Part shown: piece by piece, positions 40,738 through 51,171 of the stretch
Position numbering within the stretch: position 1 is the first letter of the stretch
Layout of the letters: the number at the start of each line of letters is the position of its first letter
NCBI GenBank assembly: GCA_021292165.1
Contig: JAHFWL010000058.1
Coordinates: 434,001 to 498,000, forward strand
Length of the DNA stretch: 64,000 nt
Reading direction: 5' to 3'
Origin: Shinisaurus crocodilurus
Lineage: Eukaryota; Chordata; Lepidosauria; Squamata; Shinisauridae
Notes under the pieces: model-generated
What the model was told of the DNA's origin: nothing
The model's input: only the letters and a program-made list of their open reading frames with translations
Databases searched by the model: none
Position numbers and translations under genes: made by a program

Positions 40738-40923
40738 CGGACCTGTAGCTAGGGGGGGCTGCCCCCCCAATTTTCTCTGCCCCCTGTACAATTTTTTTTT
40801 TTACAAACAAATAATTTTTAAAAGTTTATGGTTTTGTCTTTAAAAGACCTGCAAACCAGATGAACTGGCCCCCTACTTTTTTGGCAGCCGCCCCCCCGAA
40901 CTTTTAGGCTGGCTATGGGCCTG
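40738..40923. mobile_element. hAT MITE inside family F, perfect 8-bp TSD
   Basis: Ends cggacctgtagctagg and ctggctatgggcctg; flanks gctacctt at 40730-40737 and 40924-40931. Confidence 0.88.
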
Positions 40924-40964
40924 GCTACCTTCTCAACCCCCAGCTGCAAATGCTCCTCCTGCTT

Positions 40965-41139
40965 GCTACCCCCACTATCGGAGGCAGTATGCCTGTGCAC
41001 AACAGTTGCTGAGGAACATGCTGTTGCACTCGTGACCTGCTTGTGGGTTTCCCACAGACAGCTGGGTGGCCACTGTGTGAACAGAATGCCGGACTAGATG
41101 GACCCTTGGTCTGATCCAGCAGGGCTCCTCTTATGTTCA
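40965..41139 (+). mobile_element. CR1-like LINE 3' end inside family F
   Basis: 'ggaggcagtatgcctgtgca', 'cggactagatggacccttgg', ending ctcctcttatgttcac. Same subfamily as 13414. Confidence 0.65.
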
Positions 41140-41212
41140 CTTGCTTGCTTGACAGGCGGAGAGCCAGGGAGCAAGTTGGTTGTGGCATCTGCTGCTGCTG
41201 CTCCATCTCGAA

Positions 41213-41433
41213 TATTTTATTGCCCAACGTGTTTCGGTATGTACCTTCATCAGGGGGTCAAACATTTTTCCAAGTACGCTCCGGGGAAAAAATTCTTCAG
41301 CTTTCTTGTGAGTATGAGATAGCTCACAAGATAGCTGAAGAATTATATATATATATTTTTAGCGTACTTGGGAAAACTTTTGGCCCCTGACGAAGGTACA
41401 TACCGAAACGCGTTGGGCAATAAAATATTGCAG
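41213..41433. repeat. 221-bp fold-back with cgttgggcaataaaata ends
   Basis: Arms of about 67 bp (41213-41279 and 41363-41433) are close reverse complements: tattttattgcccaacg.., ggtatgtaccttc, ccaagtacgct. An inner palindrome (attcttcagct / agctgaagaat) fills the centre. The arm sequence has the 'ctgacgaaggtac .. gaaacgcgttgg' pattern. Confidence 0.8.
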
Positions 41434-41956
41434 TTGGCACCTGAGACTTCTTTCTCTTTCGTTCTTTGTACACATTGGCGCCTTCCCCTCTTGTTCTGTT
41501 TTTTTCCAGGGCGAGAGGCAGGTGAACAAGCAGGTTGCAAAGGTGAAGAGGAGGAGCAACTCCAGGCCAGGGGGGGCTCTTGTCAGTGGGCCCGTGTGTG
41601 GTGTGGGCCCACAGCAGGTGCCCAGCCATGCCGACCCTTGACACTGGCCCCTGAAAAGAGCTGCAGCAGTCCAACACATCTGGACTGGAGGGCTGGTCAA
41701 GACGCTTCATCAAAGCCTTTCCTGGCTTCACTTCACCTGCTGCTGCTACTTGTCCTCCGCCACCCCAGCTATCCTTTGTGGGTAGGGTGGCCACGTTTCC
41801 TACATTACAGCAGACAGTCCTCTGTTTGGGCAGGGGTAGTCAACCACGATCCCTCCAGATTTGACCAATGCCCCTGACCATTGGATATTGTGGGCTATGG
41901 GAATGCCAAAAGTTATAGGTGCCTAGCTGTTTGAGTGTTTACCAAGTTGGTTAAAG

Positions 41957-42060
41957 CAGTGTTCTCCAACTGGTCCCAGCTTGGCTCAACTGGGCCCCAG
42001 CGTAGTGGTGGGGCATGGGAGTTGTAGGCAAAACCTCTGGGGACCCAAGGGGAAACACTG
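41957..42060. mobile_element. palindromic MITE, internally deleted
   Basis: cagtgttctccaactggtcc ... ggacccaaggggaaacactg; several base losses and no matching TSD. Confidence 0.6.
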
Positions 42061-42132
42061 TTAAGAGAGTAGAGGCACAGTGTTGCCTATGCTTGGTTGT
42101 TGAGTCCGGTTTAAACCAAGTTTGGTTTAAAG

Positions 42133-42261
42133 CAGTGTTCTCCAACCTTGGGTCCCCAGCGGTTTTTGGCCTACAACTCCCAGCATGCCCCACCAGCTGT
42201 AGGCGGGCTTGGCATGCTGGGAGTTGTAGCCAAACTCGGGACCCAAGGTTGGAGAACACTG
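42133..42261. mobile_element. palindromic MITE, 7/8 TSD
   Basis: cagtgttctccaaccttggg ... cccaaggttggagaacactg with flanks gtttaaag (42125-42132) and ctttaaag (42262-42269). Confidence 0.88.
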
Positions 42262-42555
42262 CTTTAAAGATAAAGAAGCAATAAGAACTTAGAAGTGAAA
42301 GCGGGGGCCTTGGACAACAGACTGAGCAGGCACACACAGCTCACCTGGCCACGGCCTTATTCTGCAGTGCTGAGTTATATTGTATTTCTATTTAAATTAA
42401 ACTCATTCCCCCCCCCCCAAATTTGCATGTAGGCATATAAGCATATGAAAATTTTATGCAAATTTTAAGCAAATGACGGCCCTGTTTTCTTTAATGATGC
42501 ATCTCTTTTTGGGGGCAATGTGTAAATGGCTAGCCTACTTGTCTGTCTCAGCGCA

Positions 42556-42712
42556 CATATAGTCACTGACTCTCAGCCTAACCTACCTCACAGGGTTGTT
42601 GTGAGGATAAAATGGAGAGGAGGATTAGGGATTATGTAAGTCGCCTTGGGTTCCTTTCAGGAAAAAAGGCGGGGTATAAATAGAACAAATAAATAAATAA
42701 ATAAATAAATGG
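42556..42712 (+). mobile_element. tRNA-derived SINE (type 1), 3' part
   Basis: Starts in the body at ctgactctcagcctaaccta and ends with ggcggggtataaat and (aaat)n. The tRNA-like head is missing. Confidence 0.8.
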
Positions 42713-42714
42713 GG

Positions 42715-42790
42715 CTGACATTAATCATGGCTAATGCAGGTTTCATTGATTTCAATGGGTCTAATCTAAATTGAGTCTGGACCCAACCTA
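42715..42790. mobile_element. family P fragment
   Basis: 'catggctaatgcaggtttca', 'ttgatttcaatgggtct', 'gagtctggacccaacc'. Confidence 0.5.
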
Positions 42791-42872
42791 CCATCTTGTA
42801 TACCTGTTCTAGGTTACAGAATCTGTTACACAGAGCACGAGCAGGATCTGAGCCACTTCATGGGTGCACACA

Positions 42873-43062
42873 GATGCGCATAATTTTAGCAGTGAGCAAG
42901 CGAGTGCACTGTAGGCAGGACACAGGCAGGGCTGAGCGGGACCCCGTCTTCTGCTTTTCAGCGGAGGAAGCTGGGATGTGTGCAGTGCTGGTTGGCCTGT
43001 GTCCTACATCCAGTGCACTCGCGCGTGCAGCAAGATCACTGCTAAAATTACGTATGCGCATC
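42873..43062. repeat. 190-bp fold-back (gatgcgcat ends)
   Basis: gatgcgcat..aattttagcagtgagcaag..cgagtgcactg..aggacacaggc pairs with the reverse complement of 42995-43062. The arms differ by small indels only. Confidence 0.75.
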
Positions 43063-43233
43063 AGTCACAAAGCCCCCTTTCCCGCCTCTTCAGAGTAGCC
43101 TGTAAAGCATAAGAAGAAAAAGTCGAACCTTTTAGCACCAACAAGCATCTGAGCATATAAATATGCAAGGTGCTTTGAGACAAAAAAAAACAGAGAGGCC
43201 AGCTAGCCTGAAGTGCGGGGCTGGAGTGAACAC

Positions 43234-43278
43234 AGGGTGGCTACGTGTCCTACTTTAATTTCAGAGGACAGTCCACCT
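43234..43278 (+). mobile_element. family A left-end fragment
   Basis: agggtggctacgtgtcctac, cagaggacagtcca. Confidence 0.55.
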
Positions 43279-43311
43279 TGCTCCCTTGGCTCAGGATTGC
43301 TTACCTGGATT

Positions 43312-43564
43312 TATTTATTTTATTTTTTTATTTATTATATTTATACCCCGCCTTTTTTCCTGCAAGGAACCCAAGGCGGCTTACATAATCCTCCTCCTCC
43401 TCCTCTCCATTTTACCCTCACAACAACCCTGTGAGGTAGGTTAGGCTGAGAGTCAGTGACTGGCCCAAAGTCACCCAGTGAGTTTCATGGCCGAGCGGGG
43501 ACTAGAACCCGCATCTCCCGAGTCCCAGTCCAACACTCTCACCACTACGCCACACTGGCTCTCC
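43312..43564 (-). mobile_element. tRNA-derived SINE (type 1), full length
   Basis: Complete on the minus strand: agagccagtgtggcgtagtg head (box A), cgggagatgcgggttctagt (box B), body with cagggttgttgtgagggta and a (aaat)n tail. About 250 bp. Confidence 0.88.
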
Positions 43565-44914
43565 TGATCTTGGCTCCCCGCCTCTCCCACCTTCCTTAGC
43601 CTGCCTCTTTTCCTCCACCAAGTTGCTTAACGGGATACTGGCTCTAGTTTATGTCTACTCAGCAACAATAATTGCCTAACCCCATAGCTTGCACTGGATG
43701 AATCCTGCAAGCCCGGCCAGGTGGGGTGTGTGGACGGTCAGCTAGGTTTCTGACTGCGGTGTTTAAGAAAAGAAGAAAGAGAGCCAGGAAAGAAAAAGGA
43801 AATGCGCGGTACTCGATCTTAATTTCCAAAATTACGATAAGAAGAAGGGTGTCTGTGAAGAGAGTTATTGGATACCAGGGTCTTGGGAGCTTTTATGCAT
43901 ATCTGTTTGAAGGAAACAGACTGGTAAATGAAAAGGGACGATAACAGAGCAAGACATTTAGGGAATGTGCTTCGGGAACGGCTTTGACGCCAAAGTGGCT
44001 GATTTCTGACAGAATTAACTGATCCACCTCCTTCCAAGAAACCACTATAAAGATTGCCTGTAGGAAAGGCCTGCTGGCTCTTGATGTTCAGCGCCGATCC
44101 TTCCAAAGTGTATATTCCGTAATTCCTCTTCTTTTCGAGAGGGACATTCCACCTCCGTAAAACAAATTCTTCTGTCTCCTCTTGACAGCTATTTCCTGCC
44201 TGAGTTCCAGTTGCAGAAGGAGAAGGGTGTGTGTGTGTGTGTGTGTGTGTAGTTCTCTTTTTCAGAGGCACCTTATGTCTTTTAGACCCAAGAGCTTTGT
44301 AGGCCCAGCCAAAAGGTTTTTCCAGAAAACTCGAAACAGTCGGGGTGGGAGTGAGGGCAAAGACAGAAAAGATGTTGGGACTGGGGAGAATTTTTTTAAG
44401 CCAGGAAAGGTTGCAATTCTGACCTGGACAATTGCACGGAGTCAGAATCCATAGTAGGTGATACTGCTTTGTAACTAAAATACATTCAGGTTTGGGGCCG
44501 GGGAGGAGAATAGCCTTGCTGCCTTGTGTCTTTTATTATTTTTATTATTCTGTTATTTGTTTATATAGCACCATCGAGGTGCATGACACTTTACAGGAGG
44601 ACAGGTCCCTGCCCCGAGGAGTTCACAATCTACAATTTATTCGACACAGGGGAAACAACAGAGGAAGGAGTAAGCAGGAAATGGCAAACAAGATTATTTC
44701 AGGGTTTAAAGGCAGGGTTATTTTGAAGATGCAAATAGCATCAGGGAGGGGGCGCCAATGGAGGATTTCTCCCTAAAGCTAATACCAGCTTCAGAAAAGG
44801 GTCTTCCTCCCTCCCTCGGGAGCCCAGCAGGCTCTCATTCCTTCTCCATGCCTGCTCTCATCCTGTTAATTATCAGTCCCTCCAGGTACTGTGCTTAGGC
44901 TTCACTACAGACTT
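43565..44914. other. low-copy DNA with (GT)n and one repeat fragment
   Basis: A (GT)n tract is at 44228-44251. 44540-44680 (ttatatagcaccatcgaggt, aggtccctgccccgaggag, cacaggggaaacaac) resembles a widespread sauropsid interspersed repeat that I cannot name. Confidence 0.45.
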
Positions 44915-45272
44915 AGGGCTAAACTACACCTTACATTCAATGCTGGTCCTGTTGGAGGATATGGGAAGGAGTGGGCCCTATACTGGTTAGGACGAAGCAG
45001 AGTTTTCCCCCTTATGCACAGGCTGGTTATTGAAACTGCTTATCACCATGTGGGTTGCTAAACCCTTGCTAAAACGCTCTTAAAAGGAAATGGATTGTCC
45101 ATACAAGGTTTAAAAACTAATAAAGACATTTATTAGTTTTACTTACAGTCTGTTTATTCATATATGCAGGATGCATATAGGCAGGTTAGAGTCTTTGGTG
45201 TTAAAGAGTCTGCTTCATTGGAGATCACTGGCTGGAAGCCAGCTCAGACCGTGTGTCCATCAGGCTGGAGAG

Positions 45273-45304
<32 letters not shown>

Positions 45305-45672
45305 CTGGCCACAGAGAAGCCAGAAGTAGGGAGGAGGGGTTTCAAAACATGCACCCTGGGGACTGTTCAATTAACCCTTTCCTCCCACTGTAACTAGTGG
45401 TTACATTACCTCTTTGATTTAAGCAGGCAATATTACAATTTCCATCAGATTCTAACTTTTTAAAAAAACTTTAGTGTAACACCATGGGTTCCTGATCTGG
45501 ATTGGGAGTTGGGACCACCGTGCATAGCTGTCGGGGGGGGGGCAAATTTAGTGGGGGAAGGGGCTGCGGGCAAAGGCTTGAGATCGGGGCTCCACACACT
45601 TACACTAAAGTTTTTAAAAAGGTTATGATCAGCTTCACGGTACAAATTTAACGTAGTGTATGGTTTAGCTCT
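44915..45672. mobile_element. family G element, copy 2
   Basis: Left end agggctaaactacaccttac and right end cgtagtgtatggtttagctct are inverted. Shares ttcctgatctggattgggag with copy 1. About 420 bp in the middle (45040-45460), with an (AG)n run at 45279-45303 and an ataaagacatttattag palindrome, may be a further insertion. Confidence 0.5.
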
Positions 45673-45967
45673 TAGTTGCAATTGCAGGAGGGAATAGGAG
45701 CCAGGGGGCTGAGCCGCAGGATTCACAAAAATCCTGGCGTCCTTCTGGCTATCCCAGCCCTGTGCGTAGCCTGTTGCCCTAGCTGCCCCGCCCATCAGCC
45801 GAAGGTCGTGTAGGGTTTGATTCATAGCTGGTGTGGCATGACGCCCGCTTCCCATGTGGCCCAGTCTCCATACTACGGTGGTAGCATCATCAATTGGGAC
45901 ATTGCAGGAGACTGACAGCTTGCACGGCAAGTTGCCACACAAGTGCCTCACTGCCTACTCTTCATTA

Positions 45968-46355
45968 GAGCTGAGTCAAACTAAAGGCCTATCGAGTCCA
46001 GCATTCTTTCCCCACGGTGGCCAGCCAGCTGCCTGTGGGAAGTCTTCAAGGAGGACATGAGTGCAACAGCACCCTCCCGCCCACGTTCCCCAGCAACTGG
46101 TACTGAGAGACCTACTGCCTCTGATACTGGAGATAATCTATATAGCCATCTATATAGCCATCATGACTATTGATAGCCTTCTCCTCCATGATTTTGTGTA
46201 ATCCTCTTTTTAAAGCCGTCCAAGTTGGTAGCCGCCACTGCACCTTGTGGTGGTGAATGCCACAGTTTGACCGTGCGCTGCGTGAAGAAGTACTTCCTTT
46301 TTTCTTTTCTGAATCCCCCACCGTTCAGCTTCATAGGATGACTCCAGGTTCTAGG
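45968..46355 (-). mobile_element. CR1-like LINE 3' end
   Basis: Minus-strand sense gives gaagtacttcttcacgcagc, caaggtgcagtggcggctac, ggagaaggctatcaatagtc, ttgctggggaacgtgggcgg and the gctggactcgataggcc end. Longer than most copies. Confidence 0.68.
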
Positions 46356-46356
46356 C

Positions 46357-46480
46357 GGGGCCATTGCTCAGTGATGGAGCACAGGCTTTGCATGCCGAAG
46401 GTCTCAGGTTCGATCCCCAGCATCTCCAAGTAGGGCAAGGGAAATTCCTGCCTGGAATCCCTGGAGAGCCACTGCCATAT
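46357..46480 (+). mobile_element. tRNA-derived SINE (type 2)
   Basis: 'gccattgctcagtgatggag' (box A), 'gtctcaggttcgatccccag' (box B), 'ggaatccctggagagccact'. Confidence 0.78.
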
Positions 46481-46589
46481 ATATATGGAGCACACCAGCA
46501 TTTGCAGATAAATTATAGTTATTTCTGACAGCTGAAGAAAGTATGATAATTTTAGCTAATTCAGACATCACGCCACATCATGAACTAAG

Positions 46590-46872
46590 CATAGTTAAGA
46601 ACCTAAAGTGTAGGGAGCTGTGAACAGTAAAAAGACAAAAGCGGATAACTGGAAAAAAACAACACATTGCAAACAAAGTAACAATTACAGCTGTGGTTGG
46701 AGAGCAGAGAAGGCTTCCCGGAACAAGGAGGTCTCCAGCAGGCACCAAAAGCAGCACAAAGTTGAAGCCTGCCTGACCTCCAGAGGTAGGGAGTTCCACA
46801 GAAATGGAGCCACCACACTGAAGGCTCTTCTCCTGGTGGACTCCAATCGGGCCAAAGGTCCATGAGGACAGT
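46590..46872 (-). mobile_element. L2 LINE fragment
   Basis: Minus strand encodes MARLESTRRRAFSVVAPFLW and NSLPLEVRQAS, nearly identical to the copy at 16567-16998, then an AT-rich UTR. Confidence 0.82.
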
Positions 46873-47437
46873 TTCTCAAATTGCCACATGTGCCCATGAC
46901 CCAAAAAGGTTGCCTACTGTTGATGTATGACAATCAAGGACCTGTATAATAGAACATTTAGACTCTTGTACTACAAATATACGGAAAGTCAAGATTGTCC
47001 AGTACAGCACTATAACTTTAGCAGCGTGGAAGTAGTTCCTAGCATGGTCAGCAACTTGCAAACAAGAGACCAATGATACAAATGAGACTAATGAACCAAT
47101 TTATATACGTGGCAGCCCCGATGCCTTTTCTTTTTAGGAAAGCTGCCAGGGTGGGAGAATTGAGAGTGGAACAAGCAATGGGGCGGCAGTGAGTGTTTAA
47201 CCTTTTCCCCACCTGCTGTTTCTCTACCCTAAACCATCCCCTCCAAGTGACTCCTCCAACCTCCGAAGGGTTTAAAATGTATGAGAGGGCTTTTGGTATT
47301 AATCATTAGAACAATTACTTTCTAATGAGCATTAACAAGATGAGGAGCATTTAGCACCTCAAAAACTAATTGCTCTGCCACCTCTCATCAGTGCCCCTGT
47401 GCTTCCTACCTAGGACAAAACAGATCAGTCTGTAGAC
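46873..47437. other. low-copy DNA, nothing recognised
   Basis: No element or exon signature. Confidence 0.4.
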
Positions 47438-47557
47438 CAGTGTTCTCCAACCTTGGGTCCCCAGATGTTTTTGGCCTACAACTCCCAGCATGCCCCAGCC
47501 AGCATGCTGGGAGTTGTAGGCCAAAAACATCTGGGGACCCAAGGTTGGAGAACACTG
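47438..47557. mobile_element. palindromic MITE, 7/8 TSD
   Basis: Almost perfect fold-back over the whole 120 bp; flanks ctgtagac (47430-47437) and ctatagac (47558-47565). Confidence 0.9.
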
Positions 47558-47565
47558 CTATAGAC

Positions 47566-48696
47566 AAAAGAATGAAAGGGACGCAAATTTAATTCCTTAG
47601 TCCTTCAGCGGCTACTCCACCCGGCAACAGACTAACGTGGTTTCCCCTAATTAAAATCAACTGCTCTTCATTTCAATATAGGGTGGCTGGGTTTCTTCTG
47701 TTGTGTGATTTATATTTTTGCAGGGGTAGTTCAGCGGAAGAAAGAAACCTCCTATCTGCAGCATAGTTGCAAACCCACGTTGAGTCGTTCGCCTTGGCAA
47801 AAAGGAATGTGCACTGAGAAATCTTTGCCCTGGAATTGTAAACGGCGGGAAACAAGGGGTGGTGGAATGGGTAACAGCTGAGACGCTGCAGCTGGCCGTC
47901 CCGCAAATGGGAAAGGGGCATTTATTTCAGGGTGCTGAAGGTTACTTAATGTCTGGGCTCCATACTGTCTGTTGTAAAAAAATAATATATTTTTTTTTTA
48001 AAAAAAGATTGCCGGAGGCTGGGAGAGTTTTGCGTTTTCCAGCTTAGAGTCCTCGAATCCTGATTCCCTCTGTCTTCTCGTTTCCTTGCAACTCTGCTCA
48101 GCACAGCTGGCCTGCAGCTTTTGGCAATTTTAGCTCATAAAATCCTTTCCAGAACAAATCTTTTGGCTCATTCTTGGCCTGCTCTCAGAACTTTGAAGTC
48201 CTCTGCCAACCCCATCGGCTTTGGTTCCGGTCCGGTTTCCTTGCTTTCAAGGTAGCCAACAATGCAAAGGCGTGAAAAGGGTGGCCATTAGTGGCCGTTG
48301 GGAGTGGGCCTCCCACAAAGTTCTTTGGGCTCAGGATAAGCCAATGGAATGGAGGCATCTTTGATCATTCTGCACAGGCATGGTTTGATTTGCCTCCATC
48401 AGCATGGCTGGGAAAAAGACTTGAGCGATTTGAGGCTCCAACGTTGTTGAGGAGTAGTAAGTTTGGGGGCCCCTAGGTGTTTCCTCAGCCAGTAGCTTCC
48501 CTGGCATCTCATCCAGTCCTGGATCAGCCACCTTTCGTAAAGGGACCCTCCTGCCCCTCTTGCCCTTCCAATCAGCATTCAGGGCCTACTGAGATCATGC
48601 TTGAAGCCCGCTTTAGGCTAACTGGCACCCTGAGAGGAAGGGGGCTGTGCCAGTTCCTGTTTGGGGAACCCCACAAGAAAGCAAATGAAGCCTAAA
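47566..48696. other. low-copy DNA, nothing recognised
   Basis: No element or exon signature was recognised. Confidence 0.4.
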
Positions 48697-48866
48697 CTCA
48701 GTGGAGGCTGGTGGTTCCAGTGTCAGCAGGGCTGTGTCTGTCGTCGCTCTGGATTTTACTCTGAACTTTTAAGGAGTTGTCCATGCTGCTCATCAGCACT
48801 GTGGATAGTTCCTTAACAGTTTGGGGTAAAATCCGTAGCGGATACGCAGCCCCGCTGGCACCAGAG
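48697..48866. mobile_element. family N-like MITE, degraded
   Basis: tcagtggaggctggtggttc start; inner gctgctcatcagcactgtgg, and gctggcaccagag at the end. Similar layout to 36294. Confidence 0.4.
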
Positions 48867-49040
48867 CAGAAAACGACAAGCTGCGTTGTCATGCTGAGGC
48901 ACCTGCCTTCTTTACGCATGTTTTCCTGGGCTGGCTGCAGTTCAGCTCAGAAGTGTGCTGCAGGGGGCAGCGTGTCCGGCCGGAAATGGGCATTATTAGA
49001 GTTGGAAGGTTGTGTATCGTTCCCAGGTCTTTGCCTCCAG

Positions 49041-49092
49041 CTCTCCCTTCTTATGGTTCTTTTTCTTTAAACCAGGCTTGGACTGGACTAGC
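49041..49092 (-). mobile_element. family A fragment
   Basis: 'ctctcccttcttatggttct', 'tttaaaccaggcttggactg'. Confidence 0.5.
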
Positions 49093-49737
49093 CTTCTTGG
49101 GGCTAGTGGAGTGGGGAAGCATCAGCCAACACAGACTTTTAAAAAAACCAGAAATGTTCCTATTATTGTTGAATTATTAAAAAATCTGTCATGTCACAAA
49201 TGAAAATGCCTTAAAAAAAATAATGATCCACACCGCTAGGGCAACTCATTGTTCCAGGTGGAGCAAATTATTTATTGGCCCAATCCTGGCCTTACCCTGG
49301 CTGTGGCCCTGCACGATAACAGGTATGGTTCAGTGTACATAAGGTGAAACTCCGCTGGGGCAGAGTTTTGTTCAAGCAGGGCTGTGAGAAGCAATGTACT
49401 TGAGATCATCTGAAAATCCTCCACCCATCAGCCACTTTCACCTGCAAAAAAACCATTGCTGGCAACACCTGGGCCTTGAGTTCTGCTTTGCCGCCTGCTA
49501 CTTGCCCTTGAAGCAACTAGGCAGGCCCACGAGAGGAATCAATCTTCCATGAAAAAGCAGCAGCTATGTCCCAGGTATTGGATTGGATCCAGGATCTGCC
49601 TCCTGCAACAGCAAGGGACCTTCCGCAATAGGAAGGCTTCTACTTGCAGAAGGCCCCACTGCCCATTTTTTGGGGACACTCCTCTCTCCACCCCCCCCCA
49701 CAGCTCACCCCATTCACCAGGGTCTCCTAACTCTCTG
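49093..49737. other. low-copy DNA, nothing recognised
   Basis: No element or exon signature. Confidence 0.4.
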
Positions 49738-49840
49738 ACCAGGTTCACACGATCAGAGAAGGAAAAGAAGTGCCGCCTGATTTCTATAATTATCCGCACC
49801 ATATGTGGGTTGCCATGTTGTCTGAACCTGGCGAGGATGG
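49738..49840. mobile_element. family E small element
   Basis: 'accaggttcacacgatcaga' faces 'tgccatgttgtctgaacctg'. Confidence 0.5.
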
Positions 49841-50510
49841 GCACCAGGGGTGGTTTCCAAGCCACCCCGGAACCCTAGAACAAGCCATGGGTGGCAGGGT
49901 GGTTTGGAGGCGACTGTCATGGGAAAGAGGGGGCTGAGAAATCCACTTCCACCAGCGCAGTTGATCCAGCATAAATCTGGATCCAACCCAATATTTTTTT
50001 CCACATTGCTGTTTATGTTGTGACTACTATATATATCTTGTTTATTTAAAAAAAAACAAAAAAAACCAACAGAGCGTGTGTGAAAACATTGCAAACTATA
50101 CATGGCCGCTGCTACGCTCTAGCGTGAAACAAATACTTCTCAGAGATCCGTGTGAACTGACCCCAAAGAAGGGGGCAGCAATTTGAGAGATTTGGCCTCA
50201 CATCTACCATTTCTTTTATTTTGTTTCAGTGGGGAAGGGTGAGAAAATCACCCGAGTGCTGTGTGATTGAATTTTAACACTTAGGAGCGGAAGAAATTAT
50301 GGCAGGGTGAGAGAGAGCTCCAGTCTGTTCATTGCCTCCCAGCAGAGAAAAAGGTAATTCAAGCAATTATTCGGCAAATAAGAGCTCAGCCTTCCCCAGA
50401 GGAAGGAAAGCTCCCCCAGCTAATTTGCATATGTGGTTCCATTTATGCCTGTTGATTAGCACTGAAATAGAAAGAGGAGGATGGTCCGAGGGGTCAGGGG
50501 CTCTGGTGGG
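49841..50510. other. low-copy DNA; possible conserved segment
   Basis: 50320-50455 (aattcaagcaattattcggc, gctaatttgcatatgtggtt) lacks transposon features and has octamer and homeodomain-like sites. Conservation cannot be judged here. Confidence 0.35.
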
Positions 50511-50794
50511 GGGTGGCCATGCGCCCTGCAGAACAGGGGACACTCCTCTAATGGGCGGGCTGCCTGGCTTAAAGATAAAGCCCCATAAGAAGGGAGGGAG
50601 AGCACTGAGGGGCCTTAAAGTTGCTCATCAACACTTAAGCGGCTGGACAGCAGACTGAGCAGGCAGGCGCACACAGGTAGGTGTAGGTCACCTGGCCCAA
50701 TCTTCCCCATGATGGTGAAAAGTTTTGTATTTCTACTTGAATTATAGTCATTCTTTCAAAATTTGCATCCATACATATAAATTAGCACGTCGTC

Positions 50795-50795
50795 G

Positions 50796-50840
<45 letters not shown>
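50795..50840 (+). repeat. (ATC)n microsatellite, left block
   Basis: gtcgtcgtc grading into catcatcat, about 46 bp. Confidence 0.95.
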
Positions 50841-50849
50841 CTATCACTA

Positions 50850-51080
50850 GATTCAACCTAGATTCCACCTAAACATCAGGAAAAATTTCCTGACTGTCAG
50901 AGCAATAAGACAATGGAACCAACTACCTAGGGAGCTGGTGGGCTCTTCCACTCTGGAGGCATTCAAGGTGCAGCTGGACAGCCATCTGTCAGAGATGCTT
51001 TGACCTGGATTCCTGCACTGAGCAGGGGGTTGGACTCGATGGCCTGGTAGGCCCCTTCCAACTCTACTTTTCTATGATTC
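50850..51080 (+). mobile_element. CR1 LINE 3' end inside the ATC array
   Basis: 'aggaaaaatttcctgactgt', 'gggagctggtgggctcttcc', 'gggggttggactcgatggcc' and the ttctatgattctat octamer end are CR1 3' UTR hallmarks. Confidence 0.9.
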
Positions 51081-51081
51081 T

Positions 51082-51136
<55 letters not shown>
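51081..51136 (+). repeat. (ATC)n microsatellite, right block
   Basis: Pure catcatcat repeat directly abutting the CR1 octamers. Confidence 0.95.
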
Positions 51137-51171
51137 CACAAAGCTGTGTCCTCTTTTGTGCTCCATTAAGA

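Larger units (their letters stand above)
40660..41653. mobile_element. family F hAT-like element with three insertions
   Basis: Ends cagtgccagctccagg and gacactggcccctg, as in 32201-32592. Shared interior: agccagggagcaagttgg, gcaggttgcaaaggtgaaga, cttgtcagtgggccc. Flanks gtaagagt and aaaagagc agree at 5 of 8. Inside are a MITE, a CR1 end and a large fold-back. Confidence 0.62.
41784..42537 (+). mobile_element. family A element with two nested MITEs
   Basis: Starts agggtggccacgtttcctac, continues after the MITEs with ctttaaagataaagaagcaa, cacctggccacggcc and the AT-rich half to gtgtaaatggctagcct. Confidence 0.65.
50511..51168 (+). mobile_element. family A element with ATC arrays and CR1
   Basis: Left half 50511-50790 (gggtggccatgcgccctgca .. 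catacatataaattagcac) and right end at 51137-51168 (acaaagctgtgtcctctttt). Between them lie two (ATC)n arrays separated by a CR1 end. Confidence 0.7.

Noticed and set aside
45460..45951. 163-codon minus-strand frame
   Set aside because: Lies across the end of a family G element and shows no domain. Probably chance in GC-rich sequence.
50795..51136. CRISPR-like array
   Set aside because: Simple ATC microsatellite split by a CR1 fragment. No repeat-spacer structure, and the window is vertebrate.
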